Source: Sphingomonas sp. LM7
Lineage (GTDB): Bacteria > Pseudomonadota > Alphaproteobacteria > Sphingomonadales > Sphingomonadaceae
Direction: 5' to 3'
Assembly (NCBI RefSeq): GCF_002002925.1
Contig: NZ_CP019511.1
Location: 1,860,001-1,924,000 of the forward strand
DNA: 64,000 nucleotides
In this document: piece after piece, positions 26,649 through 36,485 of the stretch
How positions within the stretch are numbered: the stretch's first letter is position 1
How the letters are laid out: the number at the start of each line of letters is the position of its first letter
Translations under genes and position numbers: made by a program
Notes under the pieces: model-generated
The model's input: the letters and a program-made list of their open reading frames with translations, nothing else
What the model was told of the DNA's origin: nothing
Database searches by the model: none

Positions 26649-27341
26649 ATGGGCGGCAAGGGCGGCCTCGACAAGCTGACGATCACCGGCTTCGCCGATC
26701 CGGGGTTCAACAGCCAGGCCAAGACCCGGCCCAATCCTCTGAAGGTGATGATCAACCCAAATCAATATTCGCAGGCGATGGGGGTCTGCTACACCAAGCA
26801 GCAGGGCGCGGGCGGCACCGGCAAGAAAGTGGTGTTCAACCGCGACAAGGGCGAGGCGCTGGAGCTCGCCCTTGTGTTCGACGGCACCGGCACCGTTCCT
26901 GATGCGCCGACCAAGTCTGTCGATGACCAGCTCGCCGACCTGCGCCGGCTGATCTACGAGATCAACGGCGAGATCCATTCGCCCAATTACGTCCAGCTCG
27001 CCTGGGGCAGCCTGTTGTTCAAGGGCCGGCTCAAGACGATGGGGATCGATTACACGCTATTCGCGCCCGACGGCACCGCGCTGCGCGCCAAGGTGAAAGC
27101 CACCTTTCTCGGCTATCACGACAATACCGACGGGCGCGCGGCGCAGAAGCTGAGCTCGCCCGACATGACGCATGTCGTCACCGTGCTCGCGGGGGATACG
27201 CTGCCCCTGCTCTGCCACCGCATCTATGGCGACAGCCGCTATTATCTCGCGGTCGCCGATCACAACGGGCTCGACGACTTCCGCACGCTCGAGCCGGGCC
27301 ACGCGCTGCTGTTCCCGCCGATCGCGCAGGCCGGGCGATGA
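26649..27341 (+). CDS. eCIS LysM-containing hub/tube protein (Pvc7-like)
   Basis: 230 aa. The N-terminal part is the CIS tube-protein domain (MINPNQYSQAMGVCYTKQQG, ELALVFDGTGTVPD, PNYVQLAWGSLLFKGRLKTM, RAKVKATFLGY). The C-terminus is a LysM-like module (VVTVLAGDTLPLLCHRIYGD, YYLAVADHNGLDDF, LEPGHALLFPP). In PVC particles the equivalent joins the spike to the inner tube inside the baseplate. Its end overlaps the spike gene by 4 bp (ATGA). Confidence 0.88.
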   Translation: MGGKGGLDKLTITGFADPGFNSQAKTRPNPLKVMINPNQYSQAMGVCYTKQQGAGGTGKKVVFNRDKGEALELALVFDGTGTVPDAPTKSVDDQLADLRRLIYEINGEIHSPNYVQLAWGSLLFKGRLKTMGIDYTLFAPDGTALRAKVKATFLGYHDNTDGRAAQKLSSPDMTHVVTVLAGDTLPLLCHRIYGDSRYYLAVADHNGLDDFRTLEPGHALLFPPIAQAGR

Positions 27342-29137
27342 ACGCCGTCTCGCCCGCTTCGAAGACCGGTTTGCCGGTCAAGCTGGCGCTCACCGCGGAC
27401 GGCGAGACGATCGACACCGACCAGATCGCTTCGGTCGAGATCTGGTGGGAAGCCAATCGCATCCCGCGCGCGCGGATCGTGATCTACGACGGCCAGCCGG
27501 ATACCGAGAGCTTTCCGTTCAGCGATGCCGAGACCTTCGTTCCCGGGGCGAAGATCGTGCTTTCCGCGGGCTATGGGTCGGATCTCGCGGTGATCCACAA
27601 GGGCGTGGTGGTCCGCCACGGACTGCGCATCGTCCCCGGCGCCTCGGCCCAGCTGGTAGTCGACACCAGCGATCCGCTGCTCAAGATGACCCTCGCCCGC
27701 CACAGCGCCGTCACCGAACAGGCGACCGATGCCGCGCTGATCTCGGCCCTGGTCTCGGCCAATGATGGAAGCATGGGCAGCAACGCCGCGGCGACCATGC
27801 AGGTCGAGGCGATGGTCCAGGCGCATGCTTCGGACTGGGACCTGATGCTGCTGCGCGCCGAGGCGAGCGGCTGCGTGGTGACGATCGACGACAGCAAGGT
27901 CGATGTGCTCTCCCCCACCGCAACGACGACCCCGGTGCTCACGCTCGAATATGGCGATTCGATCCTCGCCTTCGAGGCTCAGATCGACGCGGTGTCACAG
28001 CTCGGCGACAGCGCGGTCAACAGCCGCGCGTGGAGCTATGCCGACCAGGCCGTGACCGAGGCGACACCCGCCGGCACCACCGACATCACCGCCCCGGGTA
28101 ACATCGAGGCCGCGGCCCTCGCCGACGTTCTCGGCGTCGCCGCTTATGTCCAGCAGACCGCCGCGTCGCGATCGGAGGACGAGCTCGGCAAATGGTCCGC
28201 CGCCGCGCTGATGCGAGCCAAGCTCTCGCAATTTACCGGGACGGTGAAGTTCCAGGGGAGTGCGCTGGCAAAGCCCGGAAAGATGGTCACGCTGGCCGGG
28301 CTGGGCGAGCGGTTCAACGGCGATGCGTTCGTCAGCGGGGTCCGGCATCTGATCCGCGGCGGCGACTGGCATAGCATTGCCGATCTGGGGATGCCTGCCG
28401 AGCGCTTTGCCAGCCGGGACGGCCGGATCGTCGATCCCCCCGCCGCCGGGCTCGCGCCGCCGCTACGCGGGCTGCATATCGGGCAGGTCAAGGCCATCGC
28501 CGAGGATCCGAACGGCGATTTCCGGGTGCAGGTCACCTTGCCGCTCACCGATGCCGACAACGCGATCTGGGCACGGCTTGCGCAGCCTTTTGCTTCCAAT
28601 GGGTTCGGTTGGGCGTTTTTTCCGGAGATCGGCGACGAAGTCGTGCTCGGCTTCATGAATGAGGATCCGGCGAGCGCGGTGATCCTTGCCAGCGTCTATT
28701 CGAACCAGCGCGCGCCGACTCATGCGCCCGAAAAGACCAACGACATCAAGGCGCTGGTCACCCGATCGAAGATGGAAGTGAACTTCAACGACAAGGACGT
28801 GATCCTCAAGATCAGCACGCCGGGCGGTCGCTATGTCGAGCTCGACGACAAGAGCGGCACGGTCACCGTCACCGATCCCAACGCGAACAAATTGGTGATG
28901 AAGAGCGACGCAGTCGAGCTCGTCAGCGCGGCGAACATGACGATCAAGTCCGCCGCCAACATGACGATCGATTGCGGCGCCAATCTGGAGATCAAGGCCG
29001 CGGCAAAATGCGACGTGAGCGCGGTGCAGATCAACGCCACCGGATCGGCGCAGCTCGCGCTCGCCAGCAACGGCATGGGTTCGCTCAAGGCCGCTGCGAT
29101 CCTCGAGGTCAATGGTGCGCTGGTGAAGATCAACTGA
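27338..29137 (+). CDS. eCIS spike protein (VgrG/gp27-gp5-like, Pvc8-like)
   Basis: 599 aa. The first about 370 residues are a gp27-like hub (VEIWWEANRIPRARIVIYDG, AGYGSDLAVIHKGVVVRH, EAMVQAHASDWDLMLLRAEA). An OB-fold domain follows (GQVKAIAEDPNGDFRVQVTL, FPEIGDEVVLGFMNEDP). The C-terminus is a repetitive beta-helical needle (AANMTIKSAANMTIDCGANL). Trimers form the central spike under the tube. The PAAR gene that tips it begins in the last base of this gene. No extra C-terminal effector domain is seen. Confidence 0.92.
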   Translation: MNAVSPASKTGLPVKLALTADGETIDTDQIASVEIWWEANRIPRARIVIYDGQPDTESFPFSDAETFVPGAKIVLSAGYGSDLAVIHKGVVVRHGLRIVPGASAQLVVDTSDPLLKMTLARHSAVTEQATDAALISALVSANDGSMGSNAAATMQVEAMVQAHASDWDLMLLRAEASGCVVTIDDSKVDVLSPTATTTPVLTLEYGDSILAFEAQIDAVSQLGDSAVNSRAWSYADQAVTEATPAGTTDITAPGNIEAAALADVLGVAAYVQQTAASRSEDELGKWSAAALMRAKLSQFTGTVKFQGSALAKPGKMVTLAGLGERFNGDAFVSGVRHLIRGGDWHSIADLGMPAERFASRDGRIVDPPAAGLAPPLRGLHIGQVKAIAEDPNGDFRVQVTLPLTDADNAIWARLAQPFASNGFGWAFFPEIGDEVVLGFMNEDPASAVILASVYSNQRAPTHAPEKTNDIKALVTRSKMEVNFNDKDVILKISTPGGRYVELDDKSGTVTVTDPNANKLVMKSDAVELVSAANMTIKSAANMTIDCGANLEIKAAAKCDVSAVQINATGSAQLALASNGMGSLKAAAILEVNGALVKIN

Positions 29138-29436
29138 TGCCCCCCGCCGCGCGCCTCACCGACATGCATGCCTGCCCGATGGTGACGCCGGGGGTGCCGC
29201 CGATCCCTCATGTCGGCGGCCCGATCAGCGGACCCGGCGCACCGACCGTGCTGATCGGGGGCCTGCCCGCCGCCCGCATCGGCGACATGGCGGTGTGCGT
29301 CGGCCCGCCCGACAGCATCGTGATGGGATCGGCGACGGTGATCATCGCCAGCATGCCCGCCGCGCGGCTGGGCGATGCCTGCGCGCATGGCGGCAGCATC
29401 GTGCTCGGCCTGCCCACCGTGCTGATCGGAGGCTGA
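29137..29436 (+). CDS. PAAR-motif spike tip protein (Pvc10-like)
   Basis: 99 aa, containing PAAR repeats (LPAARIGDMAVC and MPAARLGDACAHG) and the His/Cys residues that bind the metal at the spike tip. It is a bare PAAR protein without a toxin extension. It caps the VgrG-like needle. The order here, PAAR before gp25, is the reverse of the Photorhabdus PVC order. The start overlaps the spike gene stop by one base. Confidence 0.92.
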   Translation: MPPAARLTDMHACPMVTPGVPPIPHVGGPISGPGAPTVLIGGLPAARIGDMAVCVGPPDSIVMGSATVIIASMPAARLGDACAHGGSIVLGLPTVLIGG

Positions 29437-29439
29437 GCG

Positions 29440-29862
29440 ATGCATCCCAAGCCGATCGCCTTTCTGGGCCGTGGCTGGAGCTTCCCGCCGCGCGTTTCCA
29501 CCGTCACGCTCGGCACCGAGATGGAGGAAGGCGATTCCGACATCCGCCAGAGCCTGTTCGTGCTGCTCTCCACGCCGCAGGGTGAGCGGGTGATGGTGCC
29601 GACCTATGGCTGCGACTTGCAGCGCTTCGTCTTCGCCGACCTCAATGCCAGCCTGTTCAGCGAGATGCGCGAGATGGTCACCACTGCGATCATCCGCTGG
29701 GAGCCGCGGATCGACTTGATCGACGTGACGGCCGCGACTGATGCCGACGATCCTGCGCTGGTGCTGATCGGCATCCATTACCGCGTGCGCGCCACCAACA
29801 CGCGCAACAACCTGGTCTTCCCCTTCTACAAGAACGAAGGCACGCTGGTGGAAGGCCCGTGA
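29440..29862 (+). CDS. gp25-like baseplate wedge protein (Pvc9-like)
   Basis: 140 aa. It matches the GPW/gp25 family: FPPRVSTVTLGTEMEEGDSD, IRQSLFVLLSTPQGERVMVP, YGCDLQRFVFADLNAS. This small protein bridges the baseplate wedges and nucleates sheath assembly in T4, T6SS and eCIS. It lies 3 bp after the PAAR gene and overlaps the next gene by 4 bp. Confidence 0.92.
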   Translation: MHPKPIAFLGRGWSFPPRVSTVTLGTEMEEGDSDIRQSLFVLLSTPQGERVMVPTYGCDLQRFVFADLNASLFSEMREMVTTAIIRWEPRIDLIDVTAATDADDPALVLIGIHYRVRATNTRNNLVFPFYKNEGTLVEGP

Positions 29863-32800
29863 TCGCCGCGACGCCGCTGCTTCTCACGCGCTGGGCCAGC
29901 CAGGCCGGCCGCGCGCCCGACGCCTTCGCGCCCGAGAATGCCCAGCTCGATCCGCGCGACTTGCCCGATCTGCTCGCCGACATCGCGCGGACCGCCGCGG
30001 ACATTCCGTTCCATGACGATGCCGGTGCCGTGGACGGCAATTGGCGACGGGTTTTGCTCGCCGACCAGAGCTTCGTGCTCGCCTTGCTCGCCACCGCCGC
30101 GATCGACGCCCGGGCCGAAGCGCTCGATGCGTTGCTCGACGGCGCCCGATCCGGCGGGAGCCCGCGCGAGAACGAGGCGCGGCTGACCGGGCTGGTCGAG
30201 GCGCTGCTGAGCTTCGCCGACGATCTCGACGCATGGCTGGCCCCGGCCGATCTCGGCGGCGCGACGCGCGGCCAATCGATCCGCCGGCTCGCCGAAAACG
30301 TTATCGAGCGTGTGCTCGGCCTGCAGTTGCAGCGTCTTGCCGACCATGTCGCCGAGCGGGAAGCCGCCGAACTCACCGACCGGTTCCGCCACGAACAGGA
30401 CCATTGGCATGAGCACCGACAGGCTCTTCGGCCTTGGCACCGGGCGGTGCTGGAAGGCGAGGTGCGCGGCGTGGCCGAAGCAGTCGAGCGCGCCTGGGCC
30501 GACCGGATGCTCGGCGAACTTGCCGACGCCGTCGAAGCCTTTGTCGAGGAAATGCGCGAGCTGGGCAGGCGCGCCGCGGGCGCCTTCGAGGCGAGCCTCG
30601 CTTCGGGCGACCACAGCCCGCACCCTGCGCTGGTAATCGCCTTCGCCCGGATGTTCGCCCATGCGCGCCACCTGCTGAACGACGTGCCGCAGCAGCTGAT
30701 CGATTTCTATCAGCTGCGGTTGCTCCACACCGCGCCGGCGAGCGCCCGGCCCGATCGCATGCTGCTGGCAGTCGTGCCGCGTCCCCGGAGCCGCCCGAAG
30801 CTGCCCAAGGGCATGTTGATCCCGGCGGGCAAAGGCATCGCCTTCGCCACCGACACGGTCCTCGACGTCACCGGCGCCTCGCTATGCGAAGCGCGGCTGT
30901 GGCGGCCGGGCGCCGAGGGGGGCACCGTGACACGGTTCGCGGCCGGGCCCGATGGCGCGCTGGGCGACGCGGTTTCCGGCATTGCCACGCCGCTTCCAGG
31001 AACAGCGTTCGAGACGCATGCGATCTTCTCGACGCCGCTGCTCGACTTGCCCGGCGGCACGCGCCGGGTCAGGCTCGAGCTCGATCTCGACTGCGCAGTC
31101 GATGCCGCGCTCGCTGCGACATTGGGTTTCAGCGTAACGACGGCGAAGGGGTGGCTGGCCGTCCCCGCATCGATTGTCCCGATCGATACGGGCTTGCAGG
31201 TAACCGTCACGCTCCCGGCCGACTTTGCGGCGCTGACAGGCTGCCCAGCCGCATTCGCCGCGCCAGCGTTACGCCTGACCCACGGCGCCGGCGCGCCATT
31301 CGACGCACGCCTCCTCGCCGCGCGCGTAACCATTGCAGTCAAGGATGTGCCCGGCCTCGAAGTCCGCACGCCTTTGGGCCTCGCCAGCTCTTCGGCCGCC
31401 GCCCCGTTCGGCGCGCCGCCCTGGCCCGGCGGCTGGCTGCGGGTCGATCATCCCGTCCTTGCCGGACCGCCGCTCGACCGGCTGGTCCTGCGCTTCGACT
31501 GGGCCGGTCTGCCGCCCGGCCAAAGCGGGTTTGCGAGCTATTATCGCGGCTATGTCGTCGATGAGCAGGGCCAGTTGTTCGATTGGCCGCCGTTCGACAA
31601 TGCCGCCTTCACGGTCACGTTGGCGGCACCCGTCCGCGGCTGGGATGCGGCGCACCGCCTGCCGCTGTTCGCGCCCGCAAGCCTCGACACCGCGCCGCCG
31701 GTCTCCGCCGCACCGCCGCCCGACATCTTCGATGCCGAATTCGAACCCGCGCCGCCGCTGACGCCGGAAAGGGGGCCGCTGGCGCCGGGCTCTTGGCTCG
31801 CCGCCGCGGCAAGGGATGCTGACGGCGCGATCCCCGACCATGTCTGCGTGACGCTGGCCGGGCCGACGCATGGCTTCGGCCACGCGCTCCACGCCGCCAA
31901 TGTTCAATATGCCACCGAAGCCATCGCCCGCGGCGATACGCCACCTGCACGTCCGGGCCTTTTGCGCCGGCTGCTCCGCGCGATCCTAAGCTTCCCCGCC
32001 AGGCTGCTGCGCAGAATCGAAGGTGCCGAGATGGTGGAGCCCGGCGCGCCGGATGCCGTGGCGGTGCTGTTGCCCAACCCGCCCTTCCAGCCGCTCCTCT
32101 CCGGCATCGCGCTCGACTATGCGCGCATCGTCGAGAGCGAGGGCCTGACATTTCATCATGCCACGACGCTCGACACGCCCGAGGAACGGCCGCTGGGCGG
32201 CGCGATGCTCTTTCCCGCCGGGCCCGATGCGCTGACGCTGGACCTATGCTTCGACGGGGCCACGCCGGGCGACGAACTCGCGCTGCTGGTTCGGCTGGCC
32301 GCAGTTACGCCGGCAAGTCTCGACCCGCTCTGGAGCTACCGTGCGGCCACGGACTGGCGCCCGCTTCCCGCCGCAGCGCTGCGCGCTGATCAGGCGCAGG
32401 GCTTTGCGACCACCGGTATTCTCCGGATCGCCATCCCCGCCGACGCGGCCGAACCCGTGTCGCTCAGGCTCGCTTTCTCCGGCGCTGATCCACCCGCGAT
32501 CGTTGCGATCCTGCCCGACGCGGTTTCGGCAACGCGCCTGATCGACGGCAGCGAGCGCGCGATGCCGCCCGTTGCCGCGGGAACGGTAACGCGGCTTGCC
32601 GGGCTGGCGCGCGTGCTCCAGCCGCTGGACACCGCCGGCGGCCAGCCGCCCGAAGCGCCGGCCATGCTCCGCGCGCGCGCCGCCGAGCGCGTGCGCCATC
32701 GCGGCCGCGCGGTCACCGGCTGGGACGTCGAGCGGCTGGTGCTCGCCGAATTTCCCGATATCGCCCGCGTCCGCGTGCTGACCGAGGGCGACCCCGCGCG

Positions 32801-33260
32801 CGAGGCGGCCAGCGCCGAAATCCGCGTCGTGGTGATCCCGGTCCCCGGCGTCGGCGATCCGCTGCGGCCCAGCGCCGCGCCGCGGCTGCGCGCCGGCATC
32901 ACCGATCGGCTCGTCCAGCTCGCCAGTCCCTTCGCCAACATCGCCGTGATCGATCCGGTCTATGCACCCGTCGACGTCGCGGCCCGGTTGATCCTCGATA
33001 GCGGCGACACCGAAGGCGTCGAAGCCGCGCTGGTCGCCTTGCTGTCGCCCTGGGCGACCCCGGGCCTGGACCTGCCCGATCATGCCGATGCCGACCGCGT
33101 CCGCGCCGCAATCGCGCGTTTCCTGCTGCAACAGCCGCAGGTGCGGGCGATCGACCGCCTCAACGTCACGCTGCACGCGGACGGTTCGGGCTGGCAGGTC
33201 CCGGTCGCAGGCGAAATCGCCGTAACCGGCATCGCGGCGCTGGCGACGGCGTCATGGTAG
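29859..33260 (+). CDS. large baseplate protein (gpJ/Pvc11-like)
   Basis: 1133 aa, GC-rich and Ala/Leu-rich. Its C-terminal about 250 residues carry the baseplate J-like signature: RAAERVRHRGRAVTGWDVER, VLAEFPDIARVRVL, then a small conserved domain before the end. The N-terminal half is specific to the eCIS Pvc11/Afp11 type. Together with Pvc12-like protein it builds the wedges around the spike. It sits in the expected position between gp25 and the Pvc12-like gene, and it overlaps the latter by 7 bp. Length is close to that of Pvc11-type proteins. Several short Pro-rich stretches (PPVSAAPPPDIFDAEFEPAP) may be linkers. Confidence 0.88.
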   Translation: MIAATPLLLTRWASQAGRAPDAFAPENAQLDPRDLPDLLADIARTAADIPFHDDAGAVDGNWRRVLLADQSFVLALLATAAIDARAEALDALLDGARSGGSPRENEARLTGLVEALLSFADDLDAWLAPADLGGATRGQSIRRLAENVIERVLGLQLQRLADHVAEREAAELTDRFRHEQDHWHEHRQALRPWHRAVLEGEVRGVAEAVERAWADRMLGELADAVEAFVEEMRELGRRAAGAFEASLASGDHSPHPALVIAFARMFAHARHLLNDVPQQLIDFYQLRLLHTAPASARPDRMLLAVVPRPRSRPKLPKGMLIPAGKGIAFATDTVLDVTGASLCEARLWRPGAEGGTVTRFAAGPDGALGDAVSGIATPLPGTAFETHAIFSTPLLDLPGGTRRVRLELDLDCAVDAALAATLGFSVTTAKGWLAVPASIVPIDTGLQVTVTLPADFAALTGCPAAFAAPALRLTHGAGAPFDARLLAARVTIAVKDVPGLEVRTPLGLASSSAAAPFGAPPWPGGWLRVDHPVLAGPPLDRLVLRFDWAGLPPGQSGFASYYRGYVVDEQGQLFDWPPFDNAAFTVTLAAPVRGWDAAHRLPLFAPASLDTAPPVSAAPPPDIFDAEFEPAPPLTPERGPLAPGSWLAAAARDADGAIPDHVCVTLAGPTHGFGHALHAANVQYATEAIARGDTPPARPGLLRRLLRAILSFPARLLRRIEGAEMVEPGAPDAVAVLLPNPPFQPLLSGIALDYARIVESEGLTFHHATTLDTPEERPLGGAMLFPAGPDALTLDLCFDGATPGDELALLVRLAAVTPASLDPLWSYRAATDWRPLPAAALRADQAQGFATTGILRIAIPADAAEPVSLRLAFSGADPPAIVAILPDAVSATRLIDGSERAMPPVAAGTVTRLAGLARVLQPLDTAGGQPPEAPAMLRARAAERVRHRGRAVTGWDVERLVLAEFPDIARVRVLTEGDPAREAASAEIRVVVIPVPGVGDPLRPSAAPRLRAGITDRLVQLASPFANIAVIDPVYAPVDVAARLILDSGDTEGVEAALVALLSPWATPGLDLPDHADADRVRAAIARFLLQQPQVRAIDRLNVTLHADGSGWQVPVAGEIAVTGIAALATASW

Positions 33261-35158
33261 CGCCAGCCGCCCCGGTGGCGCTTGCCCGCGATCCCGCGCT
33301 GCCGCCCGCACAGGATTTCGACACGCTCAAGTCCGAGGCAGTCGCGCTGCTTCAGCAGCTCTGCGGCGGCTGGACCGACTATAACGCGCACGATCCCGGG
33401 GTGACGCTGGTCGAGCTGCTGAGTTACGCGCTGACCGATCTCGGCTATCGCGCGACGCTGCCGGTAGAGGATTTGCTAGCCGCGGCGACGCTGGCCACGC
33501 GAGGGGGCATCTATCCGCCGTGGCGCGCACTCCCCTCGCCACCGGTCACACTCGCCGATTTCCGGCGCCTGCTACTCGATCGCGTCCACGGGCTCGCCAA
33601 TGCCTGGCTCACGCCGCGAACCGGCGACGGCGTGCCGGGGCTCTACGACATCCGCCTGCACGCCGCCCTGCCCTTGCCGGGTGTCCATCCCGAGCAGCAC
33701 CCGCAATATCGCGCGCTGATCCGGCGGACGCGCCGCGTGTTCGAGCGCAATCGGCCGCTGTGCGAGGATATCGGATCGATCCGCGTGCTGCGCCCGCGCC
33801 GCATGGTGGTGCATGCAGCGCTCGATCTCGATCATGGCGTCGATCCAGAAGCGGCGATGGCCGAGGCACTGTTCCGGCTTGCACTGGCGCTGGCGCCAGA
33901 GCCGCGCCGCAGCCCGCTCGAGCCGGAACGCGCCGCTTCCGCGCTGGATGGCCCGTTGCTGCTCAATGGCCTGATCGCCGCCGGCGAGCTCACCGACAAG
34001 CCGGCCACGATCGATCCCGAGGCATTGGCCGAATTGCTGCATGACATCCCCGGGGTGCTGCGCGTGGCCGATCCGCGGCTTTGGGTCGAGGGGACCGGGA
34101 TCTGCGACAGCGTCTATTCGGTCGATCGCGACGAATATTGCAGCCTCGACGCCGGCATCGAAGGCGATGCGCTGCCGCTGGAGCTCAGCATCGGCGGGCG
34201 GCCCTGCCGGATCGATCGCGGCGACGTGCTGCGCCGGCTGTTGCGCCGGTGGGACGCGCACCGTGCCGTACACCCGCTCAAGCCGGTGTACCGCAAGGCC
34301 TTCACGCTGCCGCAGGGACGCGCGCGGGCGCTTACCCAGATCGCGCGGCTCGGCCCACAATTGCCGCGCGTCTATGGGCTCGCCGACCCCGACAAGCCGC
34401 GCAACGCGGCCGCCGCGCAGCTCGACGGGTTTCTGCGTATCTTCGAAACGATGATGTCCGCTTTCTGCGCGCGGCTGGTAGCGACCGGCGCGCTCGTCGC
34501 CGGCGAGGTCCCGCCGATGCTGTCGCCCGGCCATCACGAAAAGCTGCTCGATCTGCTGCTGACGCTCTACGGCGTTGCCGCTGATGACATCCCGCTGGCG
34601 CCGCATCTCGCGCATCGCCACGCGGCGGCGGCGCAGCGCCGGATCGCCGTGAAGCAGCGCCTGCTCGATCATCGCGCGGTGCTGGCGAAGCGCCGTGGCC
34701 GCGGGTTCGACACCCAGGGCCGTGGATCGCCGCGACGGGATTCGGGAATCGCCTATCGCCTCGACCTGATCCTGCACGGCGGCGACGGGCGTCGCAGGCG
34801 ATTCTGCCTGGTCGAGCACAATATGCTTCGCCCCCGTACCCGCGAGCGCCGGGAGCGCGAGAACGGCCAGTTCCGCTATGCGATGGCCGTCAGCGCCGTA
34901 ATCCGGCTGGACGACGATGCGCGCCAAGACGATCGCTATCGCGCCGATATCGAAGCGGCGATCCGCGCCGAGCTGCCCGCGCATCTGGGACTGCACCTGC
35001 ATTTCGTCGACCCCGCACGCTGGCGGCGGCTGCGCGATCTCGAGCATCTGTGGCGCGCCGCGCTCCGGCTGGGCGAGCATCACGCCGCAGACCAGCTGGC
35101 AATGGAGCTGCGCGACATGCTCGAACGCTGGTCCCGCCGCGAGCCGCCCCGCGGATGA
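33254..35158 (+). CDS. baseplate protein (Pvc12-like)
   Basis: 634 aa. The first part has the baseplate-wedge motif DYNAHDPGVTLVELLSYALT followed by DLGYRATLPVEDLL, which is typical of Pvc12/Afp12 proteins. The C-terminal region (RLDLILHGGDGRRRRFCLVE, HNMLRPR; then AIRAELPAHLGLHLHFV) also fits this family. It partners the Pvc11-like protein in the baseplate. It is shorter than Pvc12 of Photorhabdus as I recall it, so part of the distal region that docks fibres may be absent (inference). The stop overlaps the ATPase start (ATGA). Confidence 0.87.
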   Translation: MVAPAAPVALARDPALPPAQDFDTLKSEAVALLQQLCGGWTDYNAHDPGVTLVELLSYALTDLGYRATLPVEDLLAAATLATRGGIYPPWRALPSPPVTLADFRRLLLDRVHGLANAWLTPRTGDGVPGLYDIRLHAALPLPGVHPEQHPQYRALIRRTRRVFERNRPLCEDIGSIRVLRPRRMVVHAALDLDHGVDPEAAMAEALFRLALALAPEPRRSPLEPERAASALDGPLLLNGLIAAGELTDKPATIDPEALAELLHDIPGVLRVADPRLWVEGTGICDSVYSVDRDEYCSLDAGIEGDALPLELSIGGRPCRIDRGDVLRRLLRRWDAHRAVHPLKPVYRKAFTLPQGRARALTQIARLGPQLPRVYGLADPDKPRNAAAAQLDGFLRIFETMMSAFCARLVATGALVAGEVPPMLSPGHHEKLLDLLLTLYGVAADDIPLAPHLAHRHAAAAQRRIAVKQRLLDHRAVLAKRRGRGFDTQGRGSPRRDSGIAYRLDLILHGGDGRRRRFCLVEHNMLRPRTRERRERENGQFRYAMAVSAVIRLDDDARQDDRYRADIEAAIRAELPAHLGLHLHFVDPARWRRLRDLEHLWRAALRLGEHHAADQLAMELRDMLERWSRREPPRG

Positions 35159-36483
35159 AGACCAACGGCGCCGTGATCGAGGCGGAGATCGCCTGGCTCC
35201 GCCGTGCCATCGAACGCCGCCTCGACCTGCACGCTGCCGCAGACGAAGGCGAAGTCGCCGCCGCCACGCGGCCGCCGAGCCTGAAGGGTCTCACGCTCCC
35301 CTATGCCGATGCGGTGCGCGTGGCGGGCTTGTCGCCGGCCGAGCGGCTGGTGCAGATGCTCGCGCTGGCGCCGCATCTCCGGCCGCAGTCGCTTGATCAT
35401 TTCCTGATCCAGAACGACGTCACCAAGCGCCGCTTCACCGAATTCGGCGGCAGCGACGGCGGCCCGCAAGGCGCCTTCTGCCCGACGCGTGAGACGGCGC
35501 TGTTCCTTCTGGCCGGGGAAGACATGGACGCCCGGCTCGCCGCCCTGGACTTGTTCGAAGCCGATGCGCCGCTTCGCGCGCGCCGCATCCTCGACAGTTC
35601 CGACGAACAGGGCCCCTGGGGGCCTCTTCTCGCCAGTCAGCACTGGCTTGCCCGCGTCGCCACCGGCCGGGCCGCGCTGCACGCGCCTGGACCGGCCTTC
35701 CCCGCGCATTTGCTCGACACGCCCTACGCCTTCGACGATCTGGTCATCGGCCCGACCGTTCGCGAAGAGCTGGAGGACCTGCTCGTCTGGGTGCGCAACG
35801 AGCGGCTGCTGATGGGCGATTGGGGCCTGCGCAAGCACCTCAAGCCGGGCTACCGCGCGCTGTTCCACGGCCCTCCCGGGACCGGGAAGACCATGGCCGC
35901 GGCGGTGCTGGGCAAGGAGCTGGACCTGCCGGTCTATCGCGTCGACTTGTCGCGGGTGGTGAGCAAATGGGTGGGCGAGACCGAGAAGAACCTCGCCGCG
36001 CTGTTCGATCACGCCGCGACCGGCGACATGCTGCTGTTCTTCGACGAAGCCGACGCGCTGTTCGGCAAGCGCGGCGACACCCAGAGCGCGAACGACCGCC
36101 ACGCCAACCAGCAGATCGCCTACCTTCTCCAGCGGATCGAGGATTGCCCGGGCGTGGTCATCCTCGCCAGCAACCTGAAGGGCAATATCGATGCGGCCTT
36201 CGCGCGGCGCTTCCAGGCGATGGTCTATTTCCCGATGCCCGACGCGGCGGCGCGGCTGAAGCTATGGCAGATGGTGTTCGCCGAACCGCGCGGCAGGCTC
36301 GCTCGGGACGTCTCGCTGGAAACGCTGGCACGCCGTCACGAGCTGAGCGGCGGCGAGATGATCAACGTCCTGCGCCGCCTGAGCGTCCACGCGCTGCGCG
36401 ACGGCGCGCGATACGCCCCCGAGGACAGGATCGCCGAAGCCGTCGCCCGCGAGCTCGCCGGCAGCGGGCGGATGGCGGGCTGA
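35155..36483 (+). CDS. AAA+ ATPase of the injection system (Pvc15-like)
   Basis: 442 aa. The C-terminal half is an AAA+ module with Walker A GPPGTGKT (residues 239-246), Walker B LLFFDEADALFGKR (D297, E298), and the sensor/arginine region SNLKGNIDAAFARRFQAMV. The N-terminal half (1-205) is the winged-helix/helical region typical of eCIS-linked ATPases. Work on PVC and Afp links this ATPase to particle assembly and cargo loading; it is a hallmark that separates eCIS from phage tails and T6SS. The gene precedes the tape-measure gene by 2 bp. Confidence 0.93.
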   Translation: MKTNGAVIEAEIAWLRRAIERRLDLHAAADEGEVAAATRPPSLKGLTLPYADAVRVAGLSPAERLVQMLALAPHLRPQSLDHFLIQNDVTKRRFTEFGGSDGGPQGAFCPTRETALFLLAGEDMDARLAALDLFEADAPLRARRILDSSDEQGPWGPLLASQHWLARVATGRAALHAPGPAFPAHLLDTPYAFDDLVIGPTVREELEDLLVWVRNERLLMGDWGLRKHLKPGYRALFHGPPGTGKTMAAAVLGKELDLPVYRVDLSRVVSKWVGETEKNLAALFDHAATGDMLLFFDEADALFGKRGDTQSANDRHANQQIAYLLQRIEDCPGVVILASNLKGNIDAAFARRFQAMVYFPMPDAAARLKLWQMVFAEPRGRLARDVSLETLARRHELSGGEMINVLRRLSVHALRDGARYAPEDRIAEAVARELAGSGRMAG

Positions 36484-36485
36484 CG

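Noticed and set aside
25468..29436. Type VI secretion system (Hcp/VgrG/PAAR-like genes)
   Set aside because: No TssJ/L/M membrane complex, no split TssB/TssC sheath and no ClpV. A single phage-type sheath, the gp19-type tubes and DUF5908 fit eCIS instead.
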